Shown piece after piece: positions 1 to 4,676 of a stretch of 5,302 nt of DNA. This DNA is from CAJXNP01 sp050305935. GTDB lineage: Bacteria > Bacteroidota > Bacteroidia > Cytophagales > Cyclobacteriaceae. A program made the translations under genes and the position numbers. Position 1 is the stretch's first letter; every line of letters begins with the position of its first letter. The stretch is taken from the NCBI GenBank assembly GCA_050305935.1, contig JBNLGG010000131.1, positions 1 to 5,302 on the forward strand, in the 5' to 3' direction. The notes beneath the pieces were generated by a model. The model saw only the letters and a program-made list of their open reading frames with translations. It did no database searches and had not been told where the DNA came from.

Positions 1-474
1 TTTATGATAAAACTTCAAGTACTCTCGGAAGGATAGTCCTTGTAATTTGTAAATTATTGCTCGACGACTTAAATCAGCTGAACCTTTTAGTATGTCAAGT
101 ACTGAAGAACCAGTAAATACAACTTTAAGCGTCGGAAATGAATCATATATATTTTTTAATTCACGAGACCAATCTGTGTATTTATGGATTTCATCAATAA
201 ACAAATATTCTCCTGCATTTTTATAAAAATTATCAGCTAAATCAAGAAGTCTATTTTCACTAAAGTACATATCATCAGCTGAAACATATAATGCTTTTTT
301 GCTATCTAATTTTTCCTTGACATATTGTAAAATCATTGTTGTCTTACCGACTCCACGAGCACCTATAATTCCAATCATGCGGCTATCCCAAGCTACATTT
401 TCGTATAAATATCGTTTAAAATCTGTGGAGGTACTTTGTAAAAGCGTTTCAAATTTCTGATACAGTGTTCTCAT
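1..474 (-). CDS. AAA_14-type ATPase, N-terminal part (runs off left edge)
   Basis: This reading frame is open from an ATG at 474-472 to the window edge and gives the first 158 residues. It has a P-loop (Walker A) at residues 38-45, GARGVGKT. A Walker B follows at about 91-95 (LFIDE, then IHKY), a sensor-1-like TGSS at 121-124, and LSRR then LSFREYL at about 135-153. That order is typical of the AAA_14 ATPases that are usually joined to a DUF4143 C-terminal domain. Such proteins hydrolyse ATP, but their cellular role is poorly known; some authors link them to mobile or defence loci. The C-terminal half lies outside the window, so a DUF4143 domain cannot be confirmed. The gene appears monocistronic at its 5' side, with a promoter about 20 nt upstream. 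The family call is firm; no specific function can be given. Confidence 0.9.
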   Translation of the reverse strand, partial: MRTLYQKFETLLQSTSTDFKRYLYENVAWDSRMIGIIGARGVGKTTMILQYVKEKLDSKKALYVSADDMYFSENRLLDLADNFYKNAGEYLFIDEIHKYTDWSRELKNIYDSFPTLKVVFTGSSVLDILKGSADLSRRAIIYKLQGLSFREYLKFYHK

Positions 475-495
475 AATTTTTCTGTACTATTTTCA

Positions 496-529
496 CAAAG
501 ATATAAAAATGCACAACGCACTTAACAAA
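496..529 (-). promoter_or_regulatory. Bacteroidota-type promoter for the AAA ATPase
   Basis: On the minus strand TATCTTTG (503-496) fits the Bacteroidota -7 element TAnnTTTG exactly. A TTTG at 529-526 lies 22 nt further upstream, close to the usual -33 spacing. Transcription would start near 489 and leave a leader of roughly 15 nt before the ATG at 474. The leader is A-rich with no Shine-Dalgarno motif. This is motif matching only. Confidence 0.5.
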
Positions 530-567
530 TGTTTCATTGATTTGCTCAATCAAATGTGCAGTTGTCT
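511..567 (-). repeat. Nested inverted repeat, attC-like in size and layout
   Basis: The outer arms ACAAC (513-517) and GTTGT (561-565) pair. After a small asymmetric bulge, CAC (519-521) pairs with GTG (556-558). An inner pair TTGATT (537-542) / AATCAA (548-553) has a 5-nt loop. The minus strand ends in CGTTGTGC just ahead of the ATPase promoter. Paired outer and inner boxes separated by an unpaired bulge, over a total of about 57 nt, resemble a small integron attC site. The core GTTGTGC deviates from the GTTRRRY consensus at one position. It could equally be an operator, since it overlaps the promoter's -33 region. Confidence 0.3.
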
Positions 568-824
568 TTTTTTTTGCTTGGCGTTAACGTTTCGTATAGA
601 TATCGTGCATGAGTGGTAAATAGCAACAAAAGTAGTAATATTTGCGGTGTTCCTGGTCTTCACGATGTCCGAGATGTGCGGCACGTTTTCCAATCCTAAC
701 TCAGTGATGTCACTTAATACTTTCACGATGCGGTAAGCAAATAATTACGGGCAAAATGCAGAGGACTAATAAATATCAGTGATGCTCGCATACGCATGTT
801 TTTTTACATTGTTGCCACACGTTT
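568..824. other. Unassigned intergenic region
   Basis: There is no convincing ORF or RNA gene between the inverted repeat and the toxin stop codon. Visible structure is limited. A T9 run lies near 567-575. ATCGTGAA-type direct repeats occur on the minus strand near 718-725 and 659-670. An ATTACTACT stretch on the minus strand near 627-636 resembles the 13-mer found in front of both intron copies. I see no clear terminator for the toxin gene. Confidence 0.4.
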
Positions 825-1082
825 TTAATCATAGTGAAATCGACATTTTGCAATTAATATTGCATCATCTTTCACTTGATATATCAATCGATGTTCGCCG
901 TCAATTCTCCTAGACCAGAATCCAGAATACTTATACTTTAAAGGCTCCGGTTTTCCTATTCCGTCAAATGGATTCCGTAAAATGTCCTTTATAAGGGAAT
1001 TAATTCTTTTAAATATTTTTTTATCTGTTTTCTGCCAGTACAAATAGTCTTCCCAGGATTCATCTACAAAAATTAACTTCAT
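825..1082 (-). CDS. yoeB: YoeB-family toxin (Txe/YoeB mRNA interferase)
   Basis: The 85-residue product has the length and layout of YoeB, a RelE-fold ribosome-dependent endoribonuclease that cleaves mRNA in the ribosomal A site. The residues known to matter in E. coli YoeB appear at the same numbers here: Glu46 (KPEPLK), Arg65 (GEHRLIY) and the C-terminal His83-Tyr84 (CRFHYD). Arg59 in SRRIDGEH is also present. The toxin is therefore predicted to be active. Its ATG (1082-1080) overlaps the antitoxin TGA as ATGA, so translation is probably coupled and the two proteins form one operon. No separate promoter or Shine-Dalgarno motif is visible. The family assignment is very secure. That the pair acts in growth arrest or plasmid/island maintenance is inferred from the family. 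Confidence 0.96.
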   Translation of the reverse strand: MKLIFVDESWEDYLYWQKTDKKIFKRINSLIKDILRNPFDGIGKPEPLKYKYSGFWSRRIDGEHRLIYQVKDDAILIAKCRFHYD

Positions 1083-1333
1083 TTTTCAATTAGATCTTTT
1101 TCGAATGATGACCCTGATTTTAATTTTGAAATAGCAGAATCAAGTCTTTCTTCATTAGTTTTTGAGGATAATTCATGTTGTGTCGCATTTAATGAATTGT
1201 ATTCATCTAATGAAATGATAACTACACCAGAATCTTTGCCTCGATTAATAATTAAAGTCTCAAAGTTGTCCGTAACATTATCAAGATACTTCTTAATGTT
1301 ATTTCTAAAATCTGATAAAGTGGTTGTTAACAT
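1079..1333 (-). CDS. yefM: YefM-family antitoxin (Phd/YefM)
   Basis: The 84-residue protein begins with a Phd/YefM DNA-binding fold (TTTLSDFRNNIKKYLDNV, then ETLIINRGKDSGVVIISLDEYNSL). It ends in a charged, probably disordered tail that would wrap around and neutralise YoeB. The N-terminal part should dimerise and bind the operator directly upstream, repressing the operon together with the toxin. I chose the ATG at 1333-1331 because a GTG start at 1342-1340 would add only Val/Met-Lys-Thr. The GTG form (87 aa) remains possible, as neither start has a Shine-Dalgarno motif. An ATG at 1344-1342 is followed at once by TGA and cannot be the start. The gene overlaps the toxin gene by 4 nt. The tail residues ELSSKTNEERLDSAI fit the toxin-binding segment of the family. 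Confidence 0.95.
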   Translation of the reverse strand: MLTTTLSDFRNNIKKYLDNVTDNFETLIINRGKDSGVVIISLDEYNSLNATQHELSSKTNEERLDSAISKLKSGSSFEKDLIEK

Positions 1334-1346
1334 AGTTTTCACATTT

Positions 1347-1372
1347 TATGTACATATACGTGTACAAATATA
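1347..1372 (-). promoter_or_regulatory. yefM-yoeB promoter with double TGTACA operator
   Basis: Two TGTACA hexamers lie at 1349-1354 and 1361-1366, 12 nt apart centre to centre. The one nearer the gene extends to the perfect 10-bp palindrome TATGTACATA (1347-1356). TGTACA is the core that E. coli YefM recognises in paired long and short palindromes, so this is a conserved autoregulatory operator. The distal hexamer overlaps TATATTTG (1372-1365 on the minus strand), a perfect TAnnTTTG -7 element, so bound YefM(-YoeB) would block RNA polymerase. No convincing -33 element is seen upstream. The predicted leader is only about 20-25 nt. Confidence 0.8.
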
Positions 1373-1450
1373 ATATTTTTTTTAATTGTTTGAATAAATA
1401 TAGGTGGAATGCGCTACAGCGTTTAGTATGTGCAAAGTAGGCGATTGCGG

Positions 1451-1491
1451 GCTTCAAATTTATCAAACCGCCACAAAGTTGAAGCGGGTTG
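1451..1491. repeat. Intergenic inverted repeats between TA promoter and intron
   Basis: GCTTCAA (1451-1457) and TTGAAGC (1479-1485) form a perfect 7-bp inverted repeat. An alternative, overlapping fold pairs CAAACCGC (1464-1471) with GCGGGTTG (1484-1491) with one mismatch. No T-run follows on either strand, so neither is a typical terminator. The remaining sequence between about 1373 and 1538 contains no convincing gene. A minus-strand frame through it is an open shadow without protein character. Confidence 0.4.
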
Positions 1492-1668
1492 GAACCGTTG
1501 AATTTACTACTATTTCGCTTATTTTGTATATACATTGTGTGCACCTTGAATGGTGGATATAGCTCATGAAAATGAGCGTTCCAAAGGGTGAAAGTCCCTT
1601 ACGCGCTGGGGTCGTGCCCGGAAGCGAAGCAAGTGGCAAGCTGGTTTACCGTGAGGTTAGGGCTGAAG

Positions 1669-1707
1669 CCTGCCTGCCATAGTGTGGCCAAGCGCCTGGC
1701 AGGCAGG
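1669..1707 (+). repeat. CCTGCCTGCC palindrome in intron domain I loop
   Basis: CCTGCCTGCC (1669-1678) and GGCAGGCAGG (1698-1707) form a perfect 10-bp inverted repeat around a 19-nt loop. It sits in the loop of the domain I stem 1641-1650 / 1706-1715 and overlaps the closing arm by two bases. It looks like a REP-like palindrome inserted where it disturbs the ribozyme least. Confidence 0.65.
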
Positions 1708-2000
1708 TAAGCCAGACTGTAGTGTCTGTACTGAAGAACATGAATCGTATACCGAGGCTATTAGGCTGGATGAGGTAGCACATCATGCCGAAGTCCCAAG
1801 CCCTGAAATGGGATCGCGCCGAAATAGTAGATATGGCAGGCTTAGATACAAGGATGTTCATCTTACCGAGGGAGGTCTTCCGATGTCGGGTACATTGGAA
1901 GAAGTCAGCAGAAGCCATAGTAGTCGTAGGCAACGAGCCCTGAAAAACAGGGAGGACTCACAAAACGAAGGGATGAACGTTAAGTGGTCTGAAATTCGTT

Positions 2001-2033
2001 AAGGAATGCCTGTCTTCGAGCAGGCATAGCCTT
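2001..2033 (+). repeat. TGCCTG palindrome in intron domain IV
   Basis: ATGCCTG (2006-2012) pairs with CAGGCAT (2021-2027), and the flanking AAGG (2001-2004) pairs with CCTT (2030-2033). The hairpin stands at the position in domain IV where the maturase gene is normally found. Its core resembles the other two palindromes in this intron. Confidence 0.55.
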
Positions 2034-2092
2034 ATCTTAAATTACGACTAAGCTGTAATTGGTGTAAAGAGCAGTTACAGTATGCTTAACGA

Positions 2093-2159
2093 ACCGCCGT
2101 ATACCTGCCTGCACGAAGCCGTTTCGGCAAAGGCAGGCGAGACCCGTATGTACGGTGGT
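2093..2159 (+). ncRNA. Group II intron domain V, with inserted palindrome
   Basis: ACCGCCGTA (2093-2101) pairs with TACGGTGGT (2151-2159), with one G-U, and a 2-nt bulge (TG, 2149-2150) follows the arm, as expected for domain V. TAC (2102-2104) pairs with GTA (2146-2148) as the upper stem. The catalytic triad position reads CGC rather than AGC, a variant known from the Oceanobacillus iheyensis intron. The apical loop is abnormal. It carries about 34 extra nt (2105-2138) whose arms CCTGCC (2104-2109) and GGCAGG (2132-2137) pair. Removing them restores a domain V of about 33 nt. Confidence 0.8.
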
Positions 2160-2161
2160 GT

Positions 2162-2207
2162 GAGAGCCTCAACCTGGGTCATTTTGGCTCAGGTCGGGCT
2201 ACTCGAT
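2162..2207 (+). ncRNA. Group II intron domain VI with branch-point A2201
   Basis: GAG (2162-2164) pairs with CTC (2202-2204), and AGCC (2165-2168) pairs with GGCT (2197-2200). This leaves A2201 as a single bulged adenosine. ACCTGGGTC (2172-2180) pairs with GGCTCAGGT (2186-2194) through two wobbles, with loop ATTTT. The bulged A is the seventh base from the end of ...CTCGAT, the classic branch-point distance, and the intron ends in AT, matching the AY rule. This fixes the 3' boundary at 2207. Confidence 0.82.
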
Positions 2208-2564
2208 TGGGAACCGTGCCTTCTTCTTTTTCTTGCTTGTCTTAGCTTTTGGGTTAAAGTCAAGGCAAAGCTGTACCCAATAGTCAAGGTCGCTGTCCAT
2301 GTCTATACCGTCCGGCTCAACGAATACAAAACCCTTCATTGGTCTGCCCGTGAAGTCCATTTCCTGGCAACCTTTTTTTGTCAGGGCATCTTCGTAAACG
2401 TCAGGGTCAATGCGAGCCATGAGCTTGTTTTTTTCTACCCCAACGCACATTTTGTCGTCCACCATAAAGCAAAGACCGCCCATCATTTTCTTTTCTTCAA
2501 ATGGTACACGTTCGTTTTTTAAAACCGTCCGGATACGGTCTGCTAAATATTCATCGTAGGCCAT
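2199..2564 (-). CDS. TfoX/Sxy N-terminal domain protein, 3' end altered by intron
   Basis: The 121-residue product matches the TfoX N-terminal domain family: an opening helix (AYDEYLADRIRTVL), then KKMMGGLCFMVDDKMCVGV at about 25-43, ARIDPDVYEDAL, and MDFTGRPMKGFVFV at about 69-82. Residues 84-104 end the domain, and a lysine-rich tail follows (SKKKKKAR). In enteric bacteria and Vibrio the full TfoX/Sxy proteins promote competence. Single-domain versions like this have no established role, so no gene symbol is given. The ATG (2564-2562) lies 6 nt after the membrane gene stop, making this the last gene of the operon. The last two codons and the TAG stop are the antisense of intron positions 2199-2207, so the native C-terminus was probably replaced on insertion. 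The conserved domain is intact and the protein is probably functional. Confidence 0.9.
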   Translation of the reverse strand: MAYDEYLADRIRTVLKNERVPFEEKKMMGGLCFMVDDKMCVGVEKNKLMARIDPDVYEDALTKKGCQEMDFTGRPMKGFVFVEPDGIDMDSDLDYWVQLCLDFNPKAKTSKKKKKARFPIE

Positions 2565-2570
2565 AATCGC

Positions 2571-2972
2571 CTATTTTTTTGGTTTAAAAACAAGTATCAA
2601 AGCAAGTCCAACAAGTCCGAAATGTATGATGCCACAAATGCCTTTTAACAATATCCATTGTCCAACAGGTTCTATCTCAAATAGCGCACCGTCCATTAGT
2701 GATGCAAAGGCAATGTCGAAAACACCAACAAGGTAAATAAGTGTCATGCTTTCCTTGATCGGGCTTTCACCTTTGTAAAACTTGGAATAAAGGATATATA
2801 GGGCAATGGATTGAATTATCATGGTTGTGAAACCGAGTCCAAATAATGGAGTTTCCCTATAACTCGGTGCAAGCGCTTCAAATGTCTCTTTGAACAGCAC
2901 CACATTCCATAGGAATTCCCATGCGAATGTTATCAGAACATTGGCAACAAGGGTGAGTATGAATTTTTTCAT
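2571..2972 (-). CDS. Small four-helix membrane protein of unknown function
   Basis: I do not recognise a named family for this 133-residue protein. It has four hydrophobic segments, at roughly residues 4-27, 43-63, 74-93 and 105-129. A lysine-rich loop (SKFYKGESPIK, 63-73) and the KPKK C-terminus suggest that both ends and the middle loop face the cytoplasm. The third loop is acidic (LFEIEPVG) and would face outward. It has no cleavable signal or catalytic motif that I can see. Its ATG lies 5 nt after the NTF2-like gene stop and its TAG 6 nt before the TfoX-like gene, so it is cotranscribed with both. Because it sits behind a sigma factor gene without an obvious anti-sigma factor, a sensory or anti-sigma-like membrane role is conceivable, but nothing in the sequence shows it. 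Confidence 0.85.
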   Translation of the reverse strand: MKKFILTLVANVLITFAWEFLWNVVLFKETFEALAPSYRETPLFGLGFTTMIIQSIALYILYSKFYKGESPIKESMTLIYLVGVFDIAFASLMDGALFEIEPVGQWILLKGICGIIHFGLVGLALILVFKPKK

Positions 2973-2977
2973 ATTAC

Positions 2978-3343
2978 TTAGCTTTCAAATTCCCTTCTAA
3001 ATTCTTCTGCATCATAGTATACTCTCACACTTTGGATAATTCCATTTTCCACTGTGTAAACTTCACCCATTGCAAATGAGATTTCCTGTCCTTTGGGTGT
3101 GGCGACTTTGAAAACGCCTTCGAGACAAACGAAATTACCTCCTTCAAAAGCGTTTATTGGTTCATACCCTCTCACATTGGGAAAAAAACCTTCATTTAAT
3201 TCAATAAAGTCCTGCTTGCCCTTGACTTCAGCTACCGGACCCTTAAAATGGATATTTTCGGAAACCAGTTCCTTCCATCCACTGGTTCCTGCTCCCATTG
3301 ACATTTGAAAGCTTTGTACTGTTTGTAATGCTGTTTTACTCAC
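2978..3343 (-). CDS. NTF2/SnoaL-like protein
   Basis: The 121-residue product has the look of the nuclear transport factor 2 superfamily. It starts with a helix (TALQTVQSFQMSMGAG), then WKELVSENIHFKGPVAEVKGKQDFIEL at about 23-49, and strands such as GGNFVCLEGVFKVATPKGQEISFAMGEVYTVENGIIQSVRVYYD at about 68-111. This is the SnoaL-like cone-shaped barrel that binds small ligands or acts as an enzyme. No definite catalytic pair can be named. The start is GTG (3343-3341). The first internal ATG, at residue 14, would remove the opening helix. The gene follows the sigma factor stop by 27 nt. A SnoaL-like domain beside an ECF sigma factor recalls ECF41, in which such a domain is fused to the sigma factor and modulates it. 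A ligand-sensing partner role is therefore a reasonable inference. Confidence 0.85.
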   Translation of the reverse strand: MSKTALQTVQSFQMSMGAGTSGWKELVSENIHFKGPVAEVKGKQDFIELNEGFFPNVRGYEPINAFEGGNFVCLEGVFKVATPKGQEISFAMGEVYTVENGIIQSVRVYYDAEEFRREFES

Positions 3344-3370
3344 TGTTCTAAGTTTTAATGGTTATACATA

Positions 3371-4225
3371 CTACTTAGACAATTGAGCAGGTATTTTCGG
3401 ACGAGATTCGAGCACTTTTTTTTCAATTCCTTCCTCAACCCAGCTTTCGCAACTTTCCAACATGAATGTATTCATAATTGTGTTGGGAGAGTTCAATGGG
3501 TCAATCGCCTTAACCAATTCTAAGCGCAGGTTGAGCAAATAATCCTTGTCTGATGAGTTACCGTTTCGCACCATTTTTATTTTATTGGCTTCAATGTGAG
3601 CGTTTTGCTTTGGATTCAGGTTTCCCGTCAGGGTTGTACATTGGTGGCAGATTCCTTTTTTACTGACAAATGCACAGCGATTGTCAAATATTCGAATCAT
3701 ATTTTTTCGGGCATCTGCCAGGGCATGTTTTACTTTACCCTCTGTCAGTCCAGTGATTTTAATAATCTCATCCACTTTAAACTCGTACACGTCTTTTAGT
3801 AAAAAACAAACTTGCTGGTCAATCACTAAGGTTTTGTTGATGCAGTTAAAACAATAGGCGATATGTTCCTTAATCTCGTATTTTCTGTCAGGGGTTGAGT
3901 CAAAAACTTCAGTGAATTTTTTCCAGTGCTGTTGAGAATGAACATGCAGCATTGCTCCATAATCTTGTGCATTTTCTCTCCACCTTTCCTTTTTGGTCAG
4001 GCGGTTCTTTGTCAGGTTAAGTGCAATTGAAAATACCCATGTTTTAAGCGTAGAAGCTCCTTTGAATGAATTTAAATTTTCTAATGCCCTGATATAAGTG
4101 TCGTGAACAATGTCTTCTGTATCTTGTCGATGAGTAGTCAAGCGAAAGATGAATGAGGATAACTCGTCTTTAAAAGTTAGAAAGTCTGTATGAAAATTGT
4201 CTGTTGTCATAGTCTTTTTTGGCAT
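3371..4225 (-). CDS. ECF sigma-70 factor with Cys/His-rich linker and C-terminal extension
   Basis: From the ATG at 4225-4223 the protein has 284 residues, against about 170-200 for a minimal ECF sigma factor. Region 2 (core RNA polymerase and -10 binding) spans about 10-75, with DTEDIVHDTYIRALENL and LKTWVFSIALNLTKNRL. Region 4 (-35 recognition helix-turn-helix) spans about 130-175, with DVYEFKVDEIIKITGLTEGKVKHALADARKNM. The linker holds H121-x3-C125-x2-C128 (EHIAYCFNC). After region 4 come C184, C193, H194 and C196 (CAFVSKKGICHQC) and then about 90 residues of extension. The longer frame starts at a TTG (4234), which is less likely. An ATG at 4210, preceded by an A-rich stretch, is a good alternative. 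This gene heads the four-gene operon and no classical anti-sigma gene follows. I see no clear TAnnTTTG promoter upstream. The sigma factor call is secure. Metal or redox sensing through the Cys/His residues is inferred. Confidence 0.9.
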   Translation of the reverse strand: MPKKTMTTDNFHTDFLTFKDELSSFIFRLTTHRQDTEDIVHDTYIRALENLNSFKGASTLKTWVFSIALNLTKNRLTKKERWRENAQDYGAMLHVHSQQHWKKFTEVFDSTPDRKYEIKEHIAYCFNCINKTLVIDQQVCFLLKDVYEFKVDEIIKITGLTEGKVKHALADARKNMIRIFDNRCAFVSKKGICHQCTTLTGNLNPKQNAHIEANKIKMVRNGNSSDKDYLLNLRLELVKAIDPLNSPNTIMNTFMLESCESWVEEGIEKKVLESRPKIPAQLSK

Positions 4226-4228
4226 GTT

Positions 4229-4269
4229 GCCCAACGGATTGAATGTGGAGCGTTTGGCATTTCAACGTT
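4229..4269 (-). repeat. Hairpin with attC-like core before the sigma gene
   Basis: AACG (4233-4236), a 2-nt bulge and TTGAA (4239-4243) pair with TTCAACGTT (4261-4269). The minus strand ends in GTTGGGC (4235-4229), which fits the integron R' core GTTRRRY, three bases before the sigma factor ATG. The asymmetric bulge between two paired boxes is attC-like. At about 41 nt, however, it is shorter than known attC sites and no complete R'' core is seen. It may instead act in the mRNA leader. Confidence 0.3.
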
Positions 4270-4353
4270 ATAATCTTCAATTTACTACTATGTTTCTTAA
4301 TTGCTATCAACTACATTTTTAGCACTATCTGCCAAATGCACTATATTTTTTGT

Positions 4354-4435
4354 GTGCGCCTTGAATGGTGAATATAGCTCATGAAAATGAGTGTTCCAAA
4401 GGGTGAAAGTCCCGTAAGCGCTGGGGAGTCGTTCC
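4354..4435 (+). mobile_element. Truncated second copy of the group II intron 5' end
   Basis: From GTGCGCC this stretch matches the intact intron from 1539 for about 75 nt with five substitutions, ending near GCTGGGG and a short TCGTnCC. It includes the GCTCAT-GAAA-ATGAG hairpin and the GGGTGAAAGTCCC hairpin of domain I. Beyond about 4435 the similarity stops and no domain V or VI is found downstream. It is a 5' fragment, unusual because incomplete retrohoming normally leaves 3' fragments. It may be the remains of a full copy lost by deletion or recombination. Confidence 0.8.
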
Positions 4436-4676
4436 TGTTGTATTCAGAAAGGCTTCGGCAGAAGCAGGGGGATGGTATGGCCGGATTTTACCCAAATGCC
4501 ATGAAACCATGTTGTGGCTGTCAGGGCATGGAAATATTTGCAAAGCCCAACAGTCAATCGCACCAAAAATTTGAGGGAACCACAGTGCATCTCCCCATAA
4601 AAGCACTACACCTGATAGGAAAATAATTATTCAATTCCCATAGCAGCACCGCTGCCGGAGGTTGAGTCCAACATCC
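4436..4676. other. Unassigned sequence after the intron fragment
   Basis: No protein on either strand looks real here. The frames at 4379-4606 (minus) and 4381-4626 (plus) run through the intron fragment and have no family character. AGGCTTCGGCAGAAGC near 4450-4465 forms a small hairpin. ATGGTATGGC and GCCATGAAACCAT near 4473-4511 are imperfectly complementary. These could be decayed intron domain I or unrelated sequence. Confidence 0.35.

Larger units (their letters stand above)
1539..2207 (+). mobile_element. ORF-less group II intron (ribozyme without reverse transcriptase)
   Basis: The element begins GTGCACC, close to the group II 5' consensus GUGYG. It continues with domain I hairpins: GCTCAT-GAAA-ATGAGC (1562-1577) with a GNRA loop, GGG-TGAAAGT-CCC near 1586-1598, and CTGGTTTACC (1641-1650) paired with GGTAAGCCAG (1706-1715). 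A 10-bp hairpin at 1877-1901 probably belongs to domain II. The AGAAGTCAGCAGAAGCCATAG stretch near 1900-1920 is typical of the segment before intron ORFs. CGTTAAG (1978-1984) pairs with CTTAACG (2085-2091) to close domain IV, which is only about 114 nt. A reverse transcriptase/maturase would be encoded there, and none is. Domains V and VI follow and the element ends in AT at 2207. At about 670 nt it is probably a deleted derivative that would need a maturase in trans. The exact 5' end is uncertain by 2 nt, because GTGTG at 1537 also fits. Confidence 0.88.

Noticed and set aside
1464..1491. Rho-independent terminator between TA locus and intron
   Set aside because: The stem has a mismatch and no T-run follows on either strand, and no gene ends beside it.
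1305..1544. Minus-strand ORF of 79 aa across the TA promoter and intron border
   Set aside because: It overlaps the antitoxin start and its operator, has a low-complexity composition, and crosses the intron 5' end.
1646..1933. Minus-strand ORF of 95 aa
   Set aside because: It is antisense to the folded group II intron domains I-III and has no protein family character.
1682..2002. Plus-strand ORF of 106 aa inside the intron
   Set aside because: It lies in ribozyme sequence whose pairing explains the conservation. The translation has no reverse transcriptase or maturase motif.
1978..2091. Possible remnant of an intron-encoded maturase in domain IV
   Set aside because: The 114-nt domain is filled by hairpins, and no frame shows reverse transcriptase, X/thumb or endonuclease motifs.
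2082..2522. Plus-strand ORF of 146 aa
   Set aside because: It joins intron domain V/VI to the antisense of the well-supported TfoX-like gene.
3093..3308. Plus-strand ORF of 71 aa
   Set aside because: It is antisense to the NTF2-like gene, whose frame is clearly coding.
3596..3799. Plus-strand ORF of 67 aa
   Set aside because: It is antisense to the sigma factor's region 4 and Cys-rich segment.
4379..4626. Overlapping ORFs on both strands after the second intron copy
   Set aside because: Both begin or end inside intron domain I sequence and neither translation resembles a known family.
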